This document shows positions 25,507 to 33,900 of a DNA stretch of 64,000 nt, one piece after another. Both the position numbers and the translations under genes were made by a program. Numbering within the stretch: the stretch's first letter is position 1; every line of letters begins with the position of its first letter. The notes under the pieces were generated by a model. It worked only from the letters and a program-made list of their open reading frames with translations. It ran no database searches and had not been told where the DNA came from. The DNA lies in assembly GCF_006538365.1 (NCBI RefSeq), contig NZ_BJKN01000002.1, positions 399,119 to 463,118 on the forward strand, in the 5' to 3' direction. This stretch comes from Moorella sp. E308F. GTDB taxonomy: Bacteria > Bacillota > DSM-521 > Neomoorellales > Neomoorellaceae.

Positions 25507-25995
25507 TTATGACAAATATATTTTTATATGTTGCATAATGTCATTCCACAGTACGTGATACCCGAACGCCTCGGCCACAAACCTGGCGGGCAGGAACACA
25601 CGGCCGTCCCTGAGAAGCGGGGTCACGTCCATCACCTGGGGCTTGCCGTCGACGTAGAGGGTCTTGTCGCCTACCTTCAGCTCCAGCGTGGTACCGTCCA
25701 TTCTCAGAGTCACGGTCTGGGTCTCGTCGTCCCAGGCGACGTCCTTCTCCGCCACGCCCAGGGCGTAGGCCAGGTAGCGCACCGGGACGTAGGCACGGTC
25801 ATTTTCGATAAAAGGAACGACATCCATTGTAGGATTATTTCCTTGTACTTCCCCTGTGCTGTCAGTAAAAACATAGAAATCTCTTCCTACCCAAAAAGTA
25901 GCATTTATGCTCTTCGCCTCCGCCACGCCCCCGGCCGCCAAGGCCAGCGTCACGGCCAGGAGGAAAGCGGCGATAAAGTTAAGTTTGCGGGTCAT
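25507..25995 (-). CDS. secreted copper-amine-oxidase-N domain protein
   Basis: 162 aa. Signal peptide to about residue 27, then two copper-amine-oxidase-N repeats (DRAYVPVRYLAYALGVAEKD and GRVFLPARFVAEAFGYHV), nearly the same as the C-terminal domain of the protein at 18551. No catalytic domain is attached. It may be a free wall-associated module. ATG 25995 is ten bases after AAGGAG. The gene has its own terminator and a promoter with four phased TTTGAC repeats, so it is probably regulated independently of its neighbours. Confidence 0.85.
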   Translation of the reverse strand: MTRKLNFIAAFLLAVTLALAAGGVAEAKSINATFWVGRDFYVFTDSTGEVQGNNPTMDVVPFIENDRAYVPVRYLAYALGVAEKDVAWDDETQTVTLRMDGTTLELKVGDKTLYVDGKPQVMDVTPLLRDGRVFLPARFVAEAFGYHVLWNDIMQHIKIYLS

Positions 25996-26069
25996 GAAAA
26001 CCACACTCCTTCTTTAAGGTTGATCTTGGTATCCTGAAGTTTTTCTATGATTTCCCTGGTTTTTCCTCT

Positions 26070-26157
26070 TTTGACCTTGTTTGACTATTCCGAGTAACCT
26101 CACCCTTCCTTTGACTTTCTTTGACATTATTTTAACATCTTTTGCCTGCTCTGCCAA
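26070..26157 (-). promoter_or_regulatory. promoter with paired CtsR-like direct-repeat operators
   Basis: On the minus strand, TTGGCA (26152-26157), a 17-bp spacer and TAAAAT (26129-26134) form a good sigma-A-type promoter for the gene at 25507. Just downstream are TGTCAAA-GAA-AGTCAAA (26110-26126) and AGTCAAA-CAA-GGTCAAA (26070-26086), centres 40 bp apart. The second is an exact fit to the CtsR consensus RGTCAAA-NAN-RGTCAAA; the first has one mismatch. Position over the start of transcription suggests repression. A direct-repeat-binding response regulator is the alternative. The remaining gap 26160-26319 holds nothing I recognise. Confidence 0.5.
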
Positions 26158-26319
26158 ATCCAACTTACCTTATTTTGTAACAATCTGGCAGTATTGGTTA
26201 ATGATAGTATGAAAAAATGATTTTATCGCTAATCCTCACGGCGTTTTTCTTCAGATTTCGCCATTTTTCGCCAATCCCCCTTCCTATAACATCACCCCGG
26301 CAGCCGACCCTGGCGTCTT

Positions 26320-27660
26320 TCAAAATTTTGTCGCCAGCCAGCAGATGGCAACGGCAGCAACGCCCATCATGTACGCTTCAGCCAGCCAAGATGCGGCCCA
26401 TCCTGCGAAAGATAAAACGACGAAGATTTTTGATTTGTCTTTACGGGTATTCTTATCAGCCCACCAATCAAGCCTGGAACGAAATGCGGTGGGAAGCAGG
26501 AAAAATGAGTAAATCGGCAAAAGAGTAATATACCAGATTTTAAGGAGGGCGTCGTCTTGCTCGAAATAATCTGCTCTTTCATTTTCCGTATTTTTGACGG
26601 GCTGCTTTTTAGCTTCTTGGAAAAGCTTCAAACTGCTTCTGGTACCGACCGAATCCCCCCGCTGTTCCTCTGGTTTGTCGCCGGGGCCGAGCTCGCCTTC
26701 TGCTATCTTTGCTGCTATTTGCACACGTTTTTCCACGAAACCGGTCATTACTTCGTTTGCAAGTTGCTCGGAATCACCCCCCGCGTCGTGCAGATCTGTG
26801 TCAAAGAATACCGCTTCCGACGCCTCGGAGAAACGAGGTTCCTTTTCGGACTCACGCCCATCCCTTCGGGATTCGTCGGAGACCCGGAAAGGCCCCGCCT
26901 TCTCCAGCCCACCCCGGCCAAACAAATCGCCGTCTCCCTCGGCGGGATAGGCACTACCGCCGTGCTTTCCGCACTTACCCTCGCGGTCGCCGCACGCTCG
27001 GGCGGCTTGCTCAAATGGCACATCGGGCTTTTCGGGGCATTCGGGGTAGCCTGCGTGGTCGCCAATTCCGCCGGAGACAACACGGACGGAGAAAGGATTC
27101 TTTTCGCGGTCCGCCACCAAGGGAGAGGTTTCTGGCCAGAAGAATTGCCAAAAACTACACGGCAAAAGTACCTCTTCGCGGTGTCGCAGGCTGGTGCAAT
27201 CTTGGCGTTCTTTTTGACCCTTTTCCTTTTCGCCCGTTGATGTACACAACCCGCAAACGGCGGTGCGGGCGGCGTTTCTGGCCAAAACGAACATTGCGAT
27301 CGGAAGAAGGAGGCACGCAATCAATAAGAGTTTCGCTTCGTTCGGCGGCAAAGCCCCGTCAATCCGTGCGAACAGAGTCTCCCATATCCCTTTGGACAGG
27401 AAAACCGTGCACAGGCACGCCGACACACCCCACAAGATAAGTGGGATACCGTCGGGCACGTGGGCCAACAGCAAAAGCGAAAACTTCGTGCGCGAAGGCC
27501 CCGCCGCCAGTTTCCCCAACCGGGCGTAGAGAGCGGCTATATGCCCTCCGACCCACCTTTCCCAAGAGATATAATGTCCCATTCCAGACTGCCACGGCAA
27601 CAAAAAAGCATAGATGAAAGCGTAGCCAATGATTGCCCAAGAAAACGCTTTTATGAGCAA
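26320..27660 (-). CDS. putative membrane protein overlapping the M50 gene antisense
   Basis: 446 aa from TTG 27660, which has AAGGGGTG upstream and overlaps the HerA gene stop by ten bases. The first about 150 residues carry three or four convincing membrane helices (AFSWAIIGYAFIYAFLLPW; LLLIACLLLPIAMFVLA). The last about 80 carry two more (YITLLPIYSFFLLPTAF; SWLAEAYMMGVAAVAICWLA). The middle (about 150-365) is charged, low-order sequence lying exactly opposite the M50 gene and may be open by chance. This may be one long gene, or two fragments of a membrane protein gene interrupted by the protease gene. Confidence 0.45.
   Translation of the reverse strand: MLIKAFSWAIIGYAFIYAFLLPWQSGMGHYISWERWVGGHIAALYARLGKLAAGPSRTKFSLLLLAHVPDGIPLILWGVSACLCTVFLSKGIWETLFARIDGALPPNEAKLLLIACLLLPIAMFVLARNAARTAVCGLCTSTGEKEKGQKERQDCTSLRHREEVLLPCSFWQFFWPETSPLVADREKNPFSVRVVSGGIGDHAGYPECPEKPDVPFEQAARACGDREGKCGKHGGSAYPAEGDGDLFGRGGLEKAGPFRVSDESRRDGRESEKEPRFSEASEAVFFDTDLHDAGGDSEQLANEVMTGFVEKRVQIAAKIAEGELGPGDKPEEQRGDSVGTRSSLKLFQEAKKQPVKNTENERADYFEQDDALLKIWYITLLPIYSFFLLPTAFRSRLDWWADKNTRKDKSKIFVVLSFAGWAASWLAEAYMMGVAAVAICWLATKF
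26557..27240 (+). CDS. M50-type intramembrane/membrane metallopeptidase
   Basis: 227 aa. HETGH (residues 60-64) within a membrane helix is the HExxH zinc site, and NSAGDNTDGERI (170-181) supplies the distal Asp-Gly motif of the site-2-protease family. Between them, LTPIPSGFVGD and AKQIAVSLGG fit the M50 pattern. Four or so membrane segments are seen. AAGGAGG lies eight bases before TTG 26557. It is the only plus-strand gene among the surface and pilus genes and lies entirely within a minus-strand open frame. A regulatory protease releasing a membrane-bound factor is plausible but the substrate is unknown. Confidence 0.75.
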   Translation: MLEIICSFIFRIFDGLLFSFLEKLQTASGTDRIPPLFLWFVAGAELAFCYLCCYLHTFFHETGHYFVCKLLGITPRVVQICVKEYRFRRLGETRFLFGLTPIPSGFVGDPERPRLLQPTPAKQIAVSLGGIGTTAVLSALTLAVAARSGGLLKWHIGLFGAFGVACVVANSAGDNTDGERILFAVRHQGRGFWPEELPKTTRQKYLFAVSQAGAILAFFLTLFLFAR

Positions 27661-29012
27661 GGAAAAACACCCCTTCCCGCGAAAAACCTTTCCCTCACCC
27701 TCACCACCACCGCGTGCCTGACCGTCTCGTAGGTCCCGGTCAAAAGGCACGTCCCGCGGGGAAATTTAGGCAAACCCCGCAGCACCGATGGGGCGGCGTC
27801 CGCTTTAATGCCGCGCAAGACCGCCAATTGGTCCGGCTCCAGGGCGAAGATCGCCCGCGTGTTGCATTGGGCTATGGTCTTCCGGTCGACGTCCATCGGG
27901 TTCTGTGTTATCAATACGACGCCTATCCCGTAGTGCCGCCCGACGCGGACGCATTCCCTGATCACCTGTTTGCACGGGGCGTCGCCTTCCGCGGGCACTA
28001 AAAGGTGTGCTTCGTCTAAAAAAAGGACGAACGGCGGCACTTTCCCCGCCGCCCGCAGCCGCTGTAGCTCCCGCATGGTCGCGCCCACGACCAGCTGGAG
28101 CTGGAGCATGTCCAGGCTGGAGCAATCGACGGCCGCAGGCTTCCCAGACTTGAGCAGGACCGCCCAATCGAGATTAAATTCCTTCGCGCCCAGGAAGCGG
28201 TGACGTTTGATCGATGCCTCCACGCGGGCCATCGCCACCCGCAATTCGTAGCCATCCATCCGCAGCGCGTGCAAGCCTTCCTGTTCCATACGCCTCAATA
28301 GATCTTTCAGCCCGAACCCCGACCGTCGGCCCGCCGTAATTTCCGCTTGCAAAGCGGAGAAGGAAAACATGAAGAGGTCGCGGGCTGCCGCGCTTTCCAG
28401 GGCGGCCACCATCCGGGCGGCCTCTTCCGTTGTCAGGGAAGACAGCGGCACGGCGTAGTCGCGCCCCGGCTCAACCGCCTTGCCGCCCAACGACCTGGCG
28501 AGGTCCAGGTATTCCGCCTGGGAATCTATGACGACGGCGGGGAGATGCAGCTTCGCCAATTCCTCCACGAGCACGCCGGCGAAATGCGATTTCCCGCTCC
28601 CGGTGGTGCCTCCGACGAAGACGTGCCGGAACAGGCTTTCCGGGCGCAGGCAGACGTCCAGGTCCCCGGCGCGGCCTACGAACAGCGATTTGGCAGGGTC
28701 GGCGTCCAGCCCGAGGGCCGCGGCCGCGGCTTTCAGCGGCGGCGCGTAAACCTCCGCGCCCGGGTCGGCGAGCTCGTCGGGGGCGGAAAAGTCGAAACCG
28801 CCGTCCTTCCCCGGCCCGCCGCGCCGGAGGATATCGGCCTCGTAAATCGTAGCGTCTAACCTCGAAGCCTTCGCTTCCGTCACGCGGCCGAGCAGGAAAG
28901 CATCGTCTCCCAGCGGCGTTGCGACGAAAGTGCCGGCCGGGACTTTTTTGTCGGATTGGAAAGAGAAAGTGTCGTAGGTCGAGGTCAAAACCGTGCCGAG
29001 AATGGCGGTCAA
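27651..29012 (-). CDS. HerA-type ATPase (DUF87 helicase/translocase family)
   Basis: 453 aa. An N-terminal HAS-barrel-like domain (about 1-120) precedes a FtsK/HerA P-loop: Walker A GTTGSGKS (135-142), Walker B FVLFLDEAH, then QNPMDVDRKTIAQCNTRAIF. HerA relatives are hexameric DNA pumps; others drive conjugation or defence systems. No NurA nuclease is adjacent. The neighbours are membrane proteins and the Tad locus, so the substrate is unclear. TTG 29012 follows AAAGGA. The gene is coupled to the membrane protein downstream. Confidence 0.85.
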   Translation of the reverse strand: MTAILGTVLTSTYDTFSFQSDKKVPAGTFVATPLGDDAFLLGRVTEAKASRLDATIYEADILRRGGPGKDGGFDFSAPDELADPGAEVYAPPLKAAAAALGLDADPAKSLFVGRAGDLDVCLRPESLFRHVFVGGTTGSGKSHFAGVLVEELAKLHLPAVVIDSQAEYLDLARSLGGKAVEPGRDYAVPLSSLTTEEAARMVAALESAAARDLFMFSFSALQAEITAGRRSGFGLKDLLRRMEQEGLHALRMDGYELRVAMARVEASIKRHRFLGAKEFNLDWAVLLKSGKPAAVDCSSLDMLQLQLVVGATMRELQRLRAAGKVPPFVLFLDEAHLLVPAEGDAPCKQVIRECVRVGRHYGIGVVLITQNPMDVDRKTIAQCNTRAIFALEPDQLAVLRGIKADAAPSVLRGLPKFPRGTCLLTGTYETVRHAVVVRVRERFFAGRGVFPCS

Positions 29013-29072
29013 AAAGAATCATTCCTTTCGTGCCGCGAATTTTTTTTTTCGAAGCCGTTCAAACAAAAAAGA

Positions 29073-29093
29073 ACGCCGGGGTCTTTCCGGCGT
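29073..29093 (-). terminator. intrinsic terminator
   Basis: ACGCCGG pairs with CCGGCGT over seven bases. On the minus strand it is followed by TCTTTTTTGTTT. It ends the small membrane-anchored protein gene at 29244. Confidence 0.78.
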
Positions 29094-29243
29094 AGAAATA
29101 GAACCAGCTTCAGACCACCATGAAAAAATGTCTTTTTGTAGGGTGGGTTTTCCCGCGGCGGATCTATAAATCACCCAAAAAAACCGGGACGAGGAAAGCC
29201 CTCGCTCACCCGCCCCGTGCCTCTTTTCCACGGCGTGCCGCTG

Positions 29244-29774
29244 TTATTGCTGCCCCTGCCCCGGCGTGGGCTGCTGCGGCTGCTGCCCCTGCGCCGGCGG
29301 CTCTTGCGGCGTCGCCTCCTGTTGTACAGGGGCTACCGGGGCCGGCGGCTGCGGCTGCTGTTCGCCGGGCCGCAATTCCCGGTGCAGCGCCAACGCCTGG
29401 CCGTCTTTGTAGAGGACGTCCACCTGGTCGCCAGCCTTGAACCATTTCGTCAGGTCCAGCTTCTCGCCCGGGCGGTTCACGAAGCCCATCCCGATCTGGA
29501 CCGAGGTGTATTCGTTCGTCCTCGCCGTGACGGTCTGGCCGACGTCGCCGCCGCCTTTTTCGACCTTGACGGTGATCTTGTCCGGCTCTACGGCCACGGC
29601 CTCGCCGCTGCGGACCATCTTCTGCAATTCTTCTTGCTGTTTCCTGGCCGTCTCCACGGCTTGCTTCTTCGGGAGGGAAACGTATTTGTAATACCCCCCG
29701 CTGAAGCCTGCCGCTACGCCGACTAACAAGGAGAGGACGATTGACAGGGCTAAAACGCTTTTGCGGATATACAT
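29244..29774 (-). CDS. membrane-anchored SAF/CpaB-like small protein
   Basis: 176 aa. One N-terminal helix (VLALSIVLSLLVGVAAGFSG), a short coiled coil (KKQAVETARKQQEELQKM), a compact beta domain (about 58-135: DKITVKVEKGGGDVG, FKAGDQVDVLYKDGQAL) and a Gln/Pro-rich tail. I do not recognise the family for certain. Its Pro/Gln tail resembles those of PilO and CpaB here. AAAGGAG precedes ATG 29774. It lies at the downstream end of the Tad gene run, so a pilus-assembly accessory is possible. Confidence 0.55.
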   Translation of the reverse strand: MYIRKSVLALSIVLSLLVGVAAGFSGGYYKYVSLPKKQAVETARKQQEELQKMVRSGEAVAVEPDKITVKVEKGGGDVGQTVTARTNEYTSVQIGMGFVNRPGEKLDLTKWFKAGDQVDVLYKDGQALALHRELRPGEQQPQPPAPVAPVQQEATPQEPPAQGQQPQQPTPGQGQQ

Positions 29775-29825
29775 GAGACCACTCCTTTTAATGGTTTTTT
29801 GGCTTGCCTTAAAGTTTGCGTCCGG

Positions 29826-30323
29826 CTATTCAGAATCCGTGCCGTCTCGGACCGTTTCCCCGCACGCGGCCGCCAGGACGTCCAATTTTTCCGCGAGCAG
29901 CACGGCCAAACGGCGGGCTTCGTCGGCCGTCCGGGCCGCCTCTTCCAGCCGCTTTCGCCGCCGCTCGTTTTCCCGCCCGACAACAGAGGCCGCCCGTTCC
30001 GCCAATTCCTTCAGCCCGGCGAGCAATCTCTGTGCGTCCGGCAGGGCCACGGCCGGCGAAGAAGCGGCCGCCGCTTCGGCGAACGCCCGCGAAACCTGCC
30101 GCGCCCCGGAGCGGCCTACCGCCGCGCCGATTGCGGCGGCAGCGGCCCCCGCCGCCAGGACCGAAGCAGCGGTTTGCCATCCAGCCGCCCCCGCCGGGAG
30201 CAGCCGGACCGCCGCGGCCCCGGCCGCCGCGGCCAGCAGCGGCAGCGAGGCGGCCGCCGCGGCTATCCTGCCGGCCGCCTTGACCCCTTTTCGCGCCGCC
30301 GCGTCGAAGCCTTCTTCGGGCAT
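29826..30323 (-). CDS. Ala-rich membrane protein with coiled coil
   Basis: 165 aa from ATG 30323 (GGGGGAAA upstream). Two hydrophobic Ala-rich segments (about 20-40 and 50-72) are followed by a long charged helix (about 95-155; ENERRRKRLEEAARTADEAR). No known family is recognised. The topology suggests a membrane-anchored cytoplasmic or external coiled coil. It immediately follows a TadE-like gene in the same direction. Confidence 0.55.
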   Translation of the reverse strand: MPEEGFDAAARKGVKAAGRIAAAAASLPLLAAAAGAAAVRLLPAGAAGWQTAASVLAAGAAAAAIGAAVGRSGARQVSRAFAEAAAASSPAVALPDAQRLLAGLKELAERAASVVGRENERRRKRLEEAARTADEARRLAVLLAEKLDVLAAACGETVRDGTDSE

Positions 30324-30372
30324 ACACGTTTCCCCCTTTTTTCGGTTTTTGGAAAATTCGATTAAATAAACT

Positions 30373-30888
30373 CTATTGGTTATACCGGTATTCCTTCTTA
30401 GCCGCGGCCGCCACCTTGAACACAAAATGGCCGCCCGAGCGCCACCACGGCCCGTCGGACGGGCGCGCTATGCCCGGCAAAAGCTTCGGCAGGCCGGGCA
30501 GCGGGCATGGCAGATAGTAGGTCACGGCACAATTCACCCACTCGCCGTAGTCTGCGAGCTCCACGCTCGCCCCCCGTTTGCCGTTTGGCGGCGGCTGGTT
30601 CGGCGGCAGGAGGCTGTCGGAAGAATCGAGAAGCCCCTCTTCCGCCAAAACCTTTTTCACCTTGATGGTGGCCCAGGCCGACGCCGCCGCCGGGTCGAAT
30701 TGTCCGAGAAGCACGCCGTATTCCCTGACCCCCGCCCTGGCGGCCATCGCTGCGCCCGACCTGGCGGCGTCCAAGTACAAATAGGTCGCGCCGAAGAAGA
30801 AGACGAAGAAGATCAGGGGGAGCACGAGAAGCCACGGCACCACCTCCCCCCGGCTGCCGGAAACGAAATCCCGCGCCCTCAAACGCAT
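30373..30888 (-). CDS. TadE/TadG-like pseudopilin
   Basis: 171 aa. A basic N-terminus with GSRGEVVPWLLVLPLIFFVF and a following DAARSGAAMAARAGVREYG match TadE-type proteins: one N-terminal helix and a secreted domain. The C-terminus has VNCAVTYYLPCPLPGLPKLL, closely echoed at the end of the 1075-aa protein upstream. TadE-like proteins are minor components of Flp pili. ATG 30888 is very close to AAAAGGGG; TTG 30882 has better spacing and matches the start arrangement of the upstream gene. Confidence 0.72.
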   Translation of the reverse strand: MRLRARDFVSGSRGEVVPWLLVLPLIFFVFFFGATYLYLDAARSGAAMAARAGVREYGVLLGQFDPAAASAWATIKVKKVLAEEGLLDSSDSLLPPNQPPPNGKRGASVELADYGEWVNCAVTYYLPCPLPGLPKLLPGIARPSDGPWWRSGGHFVFKVAAAAKKEYRYNQ

Positions 30889-30937
30889 CACCCCTTTTAA
30901 AAAAACAGGGCGGTCGAACTACCGCCCAAGTCGCTCG

Positions 30938-33900
30938 CTATTTCCCGGCCTCGCCGGACACGAAATACGCCTCTCCTACCACTCTGCGGGAGGGCGGCTC
31001 CTCGCCGCGCCACGCCGGCACGCCCGTATGTGACAACATCTTCCACAAACCCTGCAGCGGAACCGGGTAGTGGTACGTCACCCGGCAATAAGCGAAGTTG
31101 TCGGTCCTCGGCTTGCTCACCGGGTCGCCGGCCTGGGCCTGGGGATCGCCCCTGTTCGGGTCGTTGCAGAGGACGTCCTTGTCCGGGTCGAACGTCACCA
31201 GGGCTGACCAATCGTCCGGCGCGTATTCCTGGATCGATTTCACGCGGAAGAACCGCTCCACTTGGCCCGTGTTCTGGCCCCAGAGTACGGCGTTCATGCC
31301 GGCGAACCGGGAGAGGTCGGGTCCGGCAGACCTCACGATGGTGTTCCCCACCCAGTAGTCCTCGCCGTCAAAGGTGAGGGGGCCTTTGAGGACGTCGCCC
31401 TGGGGAACCTCCACGTCTGCCCGCAAGACCGGGCAGCCCTTGTCTTTGAACCAGGTCACGCCTTCCTGCACCATGTCGATTTCCAGGGTGTACGTGCCGG
31501 GCTTCGACGGCGCCTTCACGGGCAGGTTGAACGTGTAAGACTGGCCCGGGGCCACGGCGTAGTCCACGTAGTCCCGCGAGCCGTCCCAGACGACGACCCT
31601 GCCGGTATTTTTGTCGTACCAATGGTACGAGAGGCCGAACCGCCCCTGGGGAGTCCAGGTCAAGCCCCCGTCGTTCCGGGCCGTAATCTGGAGGTTATAA
31701 GTTTTGCCCGCTTCCATGTATTTCGGCGCCCAAGCGGGGTTGTAGGAGACGGCGTAGTCTATACCCCCCACGTCGATCCACGCCTCCAGCGTCGGCCAGT
31801 TGACCCCCTGCAGCGGGCCGAACCAGGCGCAGTATTCCTGGACGCCGTCGACGACCAGCCTGTATTTGCCGGGTTGAGGAGGAGCCTTCACTTTCAGGTC
31901 GAGGTTCGCCGACCCGCCGGGCTGCACGGTCTGCGGCAGGCCCGTCCTCAAGCCGTCCTGGACGACGAGATTCCCTTTGTCGTCGTACCAGTGGTACGAA
32001 AAATTCGTCCGCCAGGAATCGGGGCTGTTCCAATTGCCGGGCCACCAGGAAGGCCTGGAAGCGAACCATTCCTTCCGGGCGAGGTTGGTAGCGCTGATCT
32101 TCACGGTGAATTCCCCTCCGGGCACGACCCTCTGCGGCAGGGTCGCCGCGCCGTAGGCCACGCCGTCGACAGGAGTGTATGTCCACGAAGAGTCGGAATG
32201 AAGGACGACCCCACCGTCGAGATTTACGGTGACGTCATAACCCTGCCCTGACTGGGCTTCTACCTCCACCACGGGCACGTCCACGTAGGTCGGGCTGTAC
32301 AGCACGCTCCTGTCTGTGGTCAGCCTTGTCTTTATCCGGGTGACGTTATAACTGGAAACATCTATCCATTCGTCGTATTCCTGGTTATATCCGGGACTGC
32401 ACCTTTGGGCCAGCAGCACCCACGACGACCCGTTCCACCCGTAAACGTAGCCGTAGTCGTAGTTCCTTTCGCTCTTCCCTTTGACGTGAATCCTCTTTAT
32501 CTTCCCCCCGCCGGGCGGCGACCAGGGGTTGCTCCACACATCGGCCCTGTGGGAGCTCACCTGTACCCGGAGGGCACCGCCGGTAGACTGAGTATCGCCA
32601 TTCCCTGTACCCACGCACACAAAATACTTCGTGTTAGGGTAGGCGTAAAATTGAACCGTGCCGTTTCCGGTCGCTACCCACCCCGACGCTTCCGTTTCCA
32701 CCACGGGCACGTCCACGTAGGTCGGGCTGTACAGCACGCTCCTGTCTGTGGTCAGCCTTGTCTTTATCCGGGTGACGTTATAACTGGAAACATCTATCCA
32801 TTCGTCGTATTCCTGGTTATATCCGGGACTGCACCTTTGGGCCAGCAGCACCCACGACGACCCGTTCCACCCGTAAACGTAGCCGTAGTCGTAGTTCCTT
32901 TCGCTCTTCCCTTTGACGTAGATCCTCTTTATCTTCCTCCCGCCGGGCGGTGACCAGGGGTTGCTCCACACATCTGCCCTGTGGGAGCTCACCTGCAACC
33001 GGAGGGCATTGCTGGTGGAGATGTTTTGGGGACTCCCCGCGTTACCCGTTCCAACGTAAACTGGAGCCGCCCGGCCGTACCGGTCTTTCGCTGTGACGGT
33101 CACCCACTGCGCGTAGGGGACCGTCCACTCGGGGTATTTTACTAAGCCGTTTGAGAGTGATTGTGGCGGATACGATACGGGCCAGTGCCACCCCGTCTGC
33201 TTCACCGTGCATAAGAACCCCGTCGGCCCGTAGTCGTTCCGGGCCGTTACCACGAACTGAACGGGGCGTCTGGGGCCCGGCTCCCAGTCCCAAGTCTTCA
33301 CGCCCTGGCCTGAACCCTGAAGGACATCGGTCGAGTCCACCCGCACGTTGAACCAATCGTCCGCCACAGCATATAATCGGTACTTGTCATAGCCAGCGGT
33401 CCACCAGACCGGCGACGTCAGCGTCACTTCCTGGCCGTTCAGTGCGCATTCCCCGGCCCCGGGTTGGCCCCATATCCACCAGGCGTTGGGGTCAGGCCAC
33501 CCCTGAGCCCACCCCGTTCCCCAGATTCCCTGCCCGTATTTCGCCAAAACGGCCGCCGGGAACGGGCCCGGGCGGCGCGTTTGGTTTACCGTTTGACTGC
33601 CCTGGGTGCCGGATTGGCTGCCGGAAATCCCTCCCACCTGCTGCATCGCTTGCGTCTCCGGCGGGTCGGTCGTGGCGACTTTCGCCAGGAACACGTTCGC
33701 TTCGGCCCAATCGCCGTCCGCCACCACCACTTTGCCTGCCAGGGCGTCCATCTGGCTTTTGACGCCCGGGCTGGCGGGCTTCACCTTCACCGGCCCCCGC
33801 GTGCGGTCGTTGATGACGTAGCCGTTGCCCGTCTTGATCAGCCTGCCGACCAATACGTTGTTAAGGGAATCTTGCGAAATTGCCCCGCCGGGGATGAACG

